Source: Clostridia bacterium
GTDB taxonomy: Bacteria; Bacillota; Clostridia; Oscillospirales; QAMX01
Assembly (NCBI GenBank): GCA_017547975.1
Contig: JAFYNU010000529.1
Coordinates: 1 to 9,080 of the forward strand
DNA length: 9,080 nucleotides
Direction of reading: 5' to 3'
The notes beneath the pieces are model-generated. The model saw only the letters and a program-made list of their open reading frames with translations. It was not told the origin of the DNA and did no database searches. The position numbers and the translations under genes were made by a program. Numbering within the stretch: position 1 is the stretch's first letter; each line of letters opens with the position of its first letter. This document shows positions 5,607-9,080 of this stretch, in pieces.

Positions 5607-6953
5607 ATGACAAAATTTGAAGCATATTTTGAAGGGATGCGTGGCAAAGAGGTTGCCATTGTCGGCTACGGCGTATCCAACCGGCCTATCATTCCCTTCC
5701 TGCTTGCTCACGATGCCCGGGTTACGGTCTACGACAAAAAGACCGTGGGCGAACTGGGGGAGGAAGCCCTGGCGGATGCCCGCCGTGGGGTGACCTTTGT
5801 CAGCGGCGAAAAATACCTGGAACGGGCCGACGGGGACGTGATCTTCCGTTCCCCCGGAATCCATCCGGCAAAGTTTGCCGGCAAAAAGGGCAGGCTTACC
5901 AGCGAAGCCGAAGCGTTTTTTGAGGTGGCACCCTGCAAGATTATCGGCATCACCGGTTCGGATGGGAAAAGCACCACCACCACGTTGATTTCCAAAATTC
6001 TGGATGCCGCCGGGTACAAGACCCACCTGGGGGGCAACATTGGGGTTCCCCTGCTTCCCAAGGTGCCCGAAATGGCGAAGGAGGATATTGCCGTCATGGA
6101 GCTTTCCAGCTTCCAGCTGATGACCATGTCGGTTTCTCCCCAGGTGGCGGTGATCACCAACATTTCCCCCAACCACCTGGACATCCACAAGGATATGGAT
6201 GAATACGTGGAAGCCAAAACCAACATCTTCCGCCACCAGACCCCCGGCGGGCGGCTGGTGGTGAACCTGGATCACCCCATTGTGTCGAAATTCGAAGCCA
6301 ACCCGGGCTGTGTCAAGGCGGGTTTCTCCCTTTCCGGGCTGGACGGCGGAAACGGCAGTGCCAGGTTGGTGGGAAATACCGTTTACCGGGGCGAAGAGAA
6401 GGTTATGGACAGCGACCGGATTCTGATTCCCGGACGGCATAATATTGATAACTACATGGCCGCCATGGCCGCCACCGCCGACCTTGTGGGGGTGGATGCT
6501 GTGGTACGTGTTGCCGAAAGCTTTGGCGGTGTGGTTCACCGTCTGGAACTGGTTCGGGAGCACGAAGGCATCCGCTATTACAACAGCTCCATCGACTCCA
6601 GCCCCAGCCGTACCAACGCCGCCCTTTCGGTGTTCAGGAAAAAGGTTGTGGTCATTCTGGGCGGGTACGACAAGCAGATTCCCTTTGAACCCCTTCGGGG
6701 TCCTGTGAATGAACACGCCGCGGCGGTGGTTTTGATGGGGGCCACCTCGGCAAAGATTTCGGCGGCCATTGGCCCCGCACTTCCCCGGCTGGCGGCGGAG
6801 AATATGAAGGAGGCCATTGAAATGGCCACCGTTCTTGCCAAGGAATACGGCAGTAAGACGGTATTGCTCTCCCCGGCCTGCGCTTCCTTTGACAAGTTCA
6901 AGAATTTCGAAGAACGGGGCAATCTCTTCAAGGCCCTGGTAAGGGAGCTTTGA
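5607..6953 (+). CDS. murD: UDP-N-acetylmuramoyl-L-alanine--D-glutamate ligase (MurD)
   Basis: A 448-residue cytosolic ligase that adds D-Glu to UDP-MurNAc-L-Ala using ATP, the second amino-acid step of peptidoglycan precursor synthesis. All three Mur domains are visible. An N-terminal Rossmann UDP-binding domain starts with VAIVGYGVSNRP (16-27). The central ATPase has the P-loop GITGSDGKSTTT (114-125), ELSSFQL (165-171), NISPNHLDIH (185-194) and K204 in EAKTNIF, the probable carbamylated lysine. HNIDNYMAA (278-286) and HRLE (311-314) follow. The C-terminal D-Glu domain has NSSIDSSPSRT (326-336) in place of the classical NDSKATN, a Clostridia-type variant, then LGGYDK (351-356) and LLSPACASFDKFKNFEERG (420-438). 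AAAGGA lies about 7 bases before the ATG and 19 bases separate it from the kinase. It lies outside any dcw-type cluster visible here. Confidence 0.96.
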   Translation: MTKFEAYFEGMRGKEVAIVGYGVSNRPIIPFLLAHDARVTVYDKKTVGELGEEALADARRGVTFVSGEKYLERADGDVIFRSPGIHPAKFAGKKGRLTSEAEAFFEVAPCKIIGITGSDGKSTTTTLISKILDAAGYKTHLGGNIGVPLLPKVPEMAKEDIAVMELSSFQLMTMSVSPQVAVITNISPNHLDIHKDMDEYVEAKTNIFRHQTPGGRLVVNLDHPIVSKFEANPGCVKAGFSLSGLDGGNGSARLVGNTVYRGEEKVMDSDRILIPGRHNIDNYMAAMAATADLVGVDAVVRVAESFGGVVHRLELVREHEGIRYYNSSIDSSPSRTNAALSVFRKKVVVILGGYDKQIPFEPLRGPVNEHAAAVVLMGATSAKISAAIGPALPRLAAENMKEAIEMATVLAKEYGSKTVLLSPACASFDKFKNFEERGNLFKALVREL

Positions 6954-8242
6954 TGGAATCTGTGATGAAATATCAGCCTTTGGCTGACCGCATCCGTCCC
7001 GAAAGCATCGACGACGTGGTGGGGCAGACCCACATACTGGGTAAGGGCGGACTCCTTCGGCGGGTGATCGAAAGCGGTGTGACCCCCAACATGATCTTCT
7101 ACGGGCCCTCCGGCACAGGGAAGACCACCGTGGCCAATATCATCGCAAAAAAAACCAACCGCACCCTGCGCAAGCTCAACGCCACCACCGCCGGTATTGC
7201 CGACATCAAGGACATCATTGCCGAACTGGATTCCATGATGAACCAGAAGGGCATCCTTCTCTACCTGGACGAAATTCAGTATTTCAACAAAAAGCAACAG
7301 CAGAGCCTTTTGGAATTTATCGAGGACGGACGCATCATCCTGATTGCCTCCACCACCGAAAATCCATACTTTTACGTATATAACGCCCTCCTTTCCCGGA
7401 GCACCATCTTTGAATTCAAGCAGATTACCCCCTCAGCCCTGATTCCTGCGGTGGAGAGGGCCATCCGCATGATGGGGGAAATCTCCGGCGCCGCCCCGGT
7501 GGTGGAGGAGGGGGTCGCCGCCCACATTGCCCAAAACTGCGGCGGTGACGTGCGAAAATCCATCAACGCGGTGGAGCTTCTCTTTTCCGCCGGACTTCGG
7601 CAGGGGGATAAAATCCACCTGACCCTGGAGGATGCGGCGGCGGTGGCCCAAAAAAGTGCCATGCGCTACGACCGGGACGGGGACGAACACTACGATTCGG
7701 TGTCTGCCCTGATGAAGTCCCTGCGGGGCTCCGACCCGGATGCGGCGCTTCACTACCTGGCCCGGATTCTGGCCGCGGGGGACCTGATCGGTGCCTGCCG
7801 GCGGATTCTCTGCTCCGCATCGGAGGATATCGGCCTGGCCTATCCCCAGGCGCTTCCCATTGTGAAGGCGGCGGTGGATTCCGCCCTGCAGCTGGGACTT
7901 CCCGAAGCCAGGCTTCCCCTGGCCCAGGCGGTGATCCTGCTGGCCACCGCTCCCAAGTCCAACTCGGTGGTGATGGCCATTGACGAAGCCATGGCCGACG
8001 TGGCGGCGGGCAAAATCGGCCCCTTCCCCAGGGAGCTCCAGAACAAGCACGCCGACGGGGCGGGCTTTGAGCGGGAGCAGGGGTACAAGTATCCCCACGA
8101 TTACCCGGGGCACTACGTGGCCCAGCAGTACCTGCCGGATATTCTGCGGGACCGGGTCTACTACCGCTATGGGGACAACAAGCAGGAACAGGCGGCCAAG
8201 GCCTATTGGGACGCCATAAAAAAACCTGAAAAAAGGGATTGA
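6953..8242 (+). CDS. rarA: Replication-associated recombination protein A (RarA/MgsA), AAA+ ATPase
   Basis: A 429-residue clamp-loader-like AAA+ ATPase that acts at stalled replication forks, probably as a tetramer interacting with SSB. It shows PLADRIRPESIDDVVGQTHIL (9-29), Walker A GPSGTGKTT (51-59), Walker B LLYLDEIQYFNKKQQQ (102-117; many RarA proteins have DEIHRFNK), sensor 1 STTENP (133-138), the arginine finger in LLSRS (146-150), and sensor 2 GGDVRKSIN (197-205). The C-terminal RarA signature follows: YDRDGDEHYDSVSALMKSLRGSDPDAAL (239-266), then SASEDIGLA (288-296) and YKYPHDYPGHYVAQQYLP (378-395). The A of the ATG is the last base of the murD TGA stop, with AGGGAG five bases upstream, so translation is coupled to murD. 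An in-frame TTG one codon earlier is possible but less likely. Confidence 0.95.
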   Translation: MESVMKYQPLADRIRPESIDDVVGQTHILGKGGLLRRVIESGVTPNMIFYGPSGTGKTTVANIIAKKTNRTLRKLNATTAGIADIKDIIAELDSMMNQKGILLYLDEIQYFNKKQQQSLLEFIEDGRIILIASTTENPYFYVYNALLSRSTIFEFKQITPSALIPAVERAIRMMGEISGAAPVVEEGVAAHIAQNCGGDVRKSINAVELLFSAGLRQGDKIHLTLEDAAAVAQKSAMRYDRDGDEHYDSVSALMKSLRGSDPDAALHYLARILAAGDLIGACRRILCSASEDIGLAYPQALPIVKAAVDSALQLGLPEARLPLAQAVILLATAPKSNSVVMAIDEAMADVAAGKIGPFPRELQNKHADGAGFEREQGYKYPHDYPGHYVAQQYLPDILRDRVYYRYGDNKQEQAAKAYWDAIKKPEKRD

Positions 8243-8267
8243 AGCAGGAACCTTCCTGTGATATAAT
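8239..8267 (+). promoter_or_regulatory. Extended -10 promoter of the Gfo/Idh/MocA gene
   Basis: TTGAAG (8239-8244) is followed by a 17-base spacer and TATAAT (8262-8267), preceded by TGA as an extended -10. The start should lie near 8274. The -35 box overlaps the rarA stop codon. The spacer contains a perfect inverted repeat, CAGGAA-CC-TTCCTG (8245-8258), in the position of an operator. No terminator is seen after rarA, so readthrough could also contribute. Confidence 0.82.
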
Positions 8268-8297
8268 GAATGAAATCAAACGAAAGGTGATTGAGTT

Positions 8298-9080
8298 ATG
8301 GATAAAGTACGCGTTGGTATCGTCGGCGTAGGTAACATGGGCAGCGGCCATGTGGGAAGCTTCGTCGATGGCAAAATCAAAAATGCTGACCTGGTTGCAG
8401 TTTGCGATCTGAAAGAGGATCGTCTTGCCTGGGCCAAGGAAAAGAAGGCCGATCTGGCTCTCTTCTCCGACGTGGATGAAATGATCGGAAGCGGTGTCAT
8501 CGACGCCATCATCATCGCCACCCCCCACTACCTGCACCCGGTGATTGCCCAGAAGGCTTTTGCCAAGGGGGTTCACGTTCTTTCCGAAAAGCCCGCCGGT
8601 GTTTTCACCAGCGCCGTTCGGGAAATGAACGAAGCCGCCGAAAAGAGCGGCCTGGTCTTCGGCATTATGTTCAACCAGCGCAAACGCGCGGTTTGCCAGA
8701 CCCTGAAGCGCAACATTGAAGCCGGTGTCTTCGGCAACATCCGCCGTGTTACCTGGATCATTTCCTCCTGGTACAGAAGCCAGAGCTACTACGACAGCGG
8801 CGACTGGCGCGCCACCTGGTCGGGCGAAGGCGGCGGCGTTCTGATGAATCAGTGCCCCCACAACCTGGACCTGTGGCAGTGGTTCTTCGGCATGCCCAAG
8901 TCCATCTGGACCACCCTGTCCTTCGGCAAGTACCACGACATCGAAGTGGAAGACGACGTAACCGCCGTTATGGAATACGATGACGGCATGGTGGGTACCT
9001 TCATTACCTCCACCGGCCTGACCCCGGGCACCGACCGCCTGGAAATCAACTGCGACATGGGCCGCGTCATCATGGAAGAC
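8298..9080 (+). CDS. Gfo/Idh/MocA-family NAD(P)-dependent oxidoreductase (partial, C-terminus outside window)
   Basis: The frame is open from ATG 8298 to the right edge (261 codons, no stop); the family usually has 330-400 residues. The N-terminal Rossmann domain has VGIVGVGNMGSGH (6-18, GxGxxG), an acidic D37 after the second strand in AVCDLKEDR that favours NAD, ATPHYLHPVIA (74-84), and the catalytic LSEKPAG motif (95-101, K98). The C-terminal domain contains GEGGGVLMNQCPHNLDLWQWFFG (176-198), where H188 is the usual second catalytic residue and D191 follows. Members oxidise or epimerise sugars, inositols and related polyols; the substrate cannot be told here. An AAAGGTGA site lies 7 bases before the start. 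It has its own promoter within the end of rarA and is probably the first gene of a separate carbohydrate operon to the right. Confidence 0.93.
   Translation, partial: MDKVRVGIVGVGNMGSGHVGSFVDGKIKNADLVAVCDLKEDRLAWAKEKKADLALFSDVDEMIGSGVIDAIIIATPHYLHPVIAQKAFAKGVHVLSEKPAGVFTSAVREMNEAAEKSGLVFGIMFNQRKRAVCQTLKRNIEAGVFGNIRRVTWIISSWYRSQSYYDSGDWRATWSGEGGGVLMNQCPHNLDLWQWFFGMPKSIWTTLSFGKYHDIEVEDDVTAVMEYDDGMVGTFITSTGLTPGTDRLEINCDMGRVIMED

Noticed and set aside
4499..5659. Minus-strand open frame (386 codons) opposite the kinase gene
   Set aside because: The plus strand encodes a full-length NahK-like protein with all motifs; the antisense product shows none and has no ribosome binding site.
5517..6716. 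Minus-strand open frame (399 codons) opposite murD
   Set aside because: It is fully explained as the shadow of murD, whose three domains and catalytic motifs are clear.
6950..6952. TTG at 6950 as the rarA start
   Set aside because: ATG at 6953 is the next codon, is better placed for the AGGGAG site and gives the common stop-start overlap with murD.
8245..8258. CAGGAA-CC-TTCCTG as a terminator after rarA
   Set aside because: The loop of two bases is too small for a stable RNA hairpin of this stem and no T-run follows. It lies between -35 and -10 boxes, so an operator is the better reading.
7563..8936. Minus-strand open frame (457 codons) opposite rarA and the oxidoreductase gene
   Set aside because: It crosses two real plus-strand genes and a promoter, and its composition is proline- and glycine-rich low-complexity, with no domain.

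Overview
The window looks like chromosome from a moderately GC-rich Clostridia-type Firmicute (Oscillospirales or similar, inferred). Supporting signs are strong AGGAGG-type ribosome binding sites, sigma-A promoters with 17-bp spacers, a textbook T-box leader, a YugP-type membrane zinc peptidase, and a stand-alone relative of the B12-dependent methionine synthase activation domain. Nothing indicates a phage, plasmid, insertion sequence or CRISPR array. Coding density is high and nearly every base is explained.

Left half, minus strand. From a promoter at about 3486-3514 runs a three-gene operon: a methionine-synthase-activation-like protein (3424-2756), a methylmalonyl-CoA-epimerase-like VOC protein (2728-2276), and a YugP-family zinc peptidase (2274-1573). 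Ten bases past the last stop codon a second promoter begins. It drives a complete T-box riboswitch with an intrinsic terminator (about 1527-1255). The T-box controls an unusual two-domain gene that leaves the left edge (1221 to beyond 1): a xylose-isomerase-like TIM barrel fused to an AMP-forming acyl-CoA synthetase/ligase domain. This fusion and its T-box are the most unusual content of the window.

Right half, plus strand. A divergent promoter (about 3526-3554) starts a tight operon: a sugar-1-phosphate nucleotidyltransferase-like gene (3579-4475), a NahK-like N-acetylhexosamine 1-kinase (4490-5587), murD (5607-6953) and rarA (6953-8242). Kinase plus nucleotidyltransferase would turn a free (amino)sugar into a nucleotide sugar, and MurD acts on UDP-MurNAc-L-Ala. 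The set therefore suggests amino-sugar salvage into peptidoglycan, comparable in logic to the AmgK/MurU bypass of pseudomonads. This is inference from family and context. rarA (replication-fork maintenance) is translationally coupled to murD without an obvious functional tie.

Right edge. An extended -10 promoter overlapping the end of rarA starts a Gfo/Idh/MocA-family NAD(P)-dependent oxidoreductase (8298 to beyond 9080). Its core promoter shares an identical 15-base stretch with the promoter of the minus-strand operon, which hints at common control.
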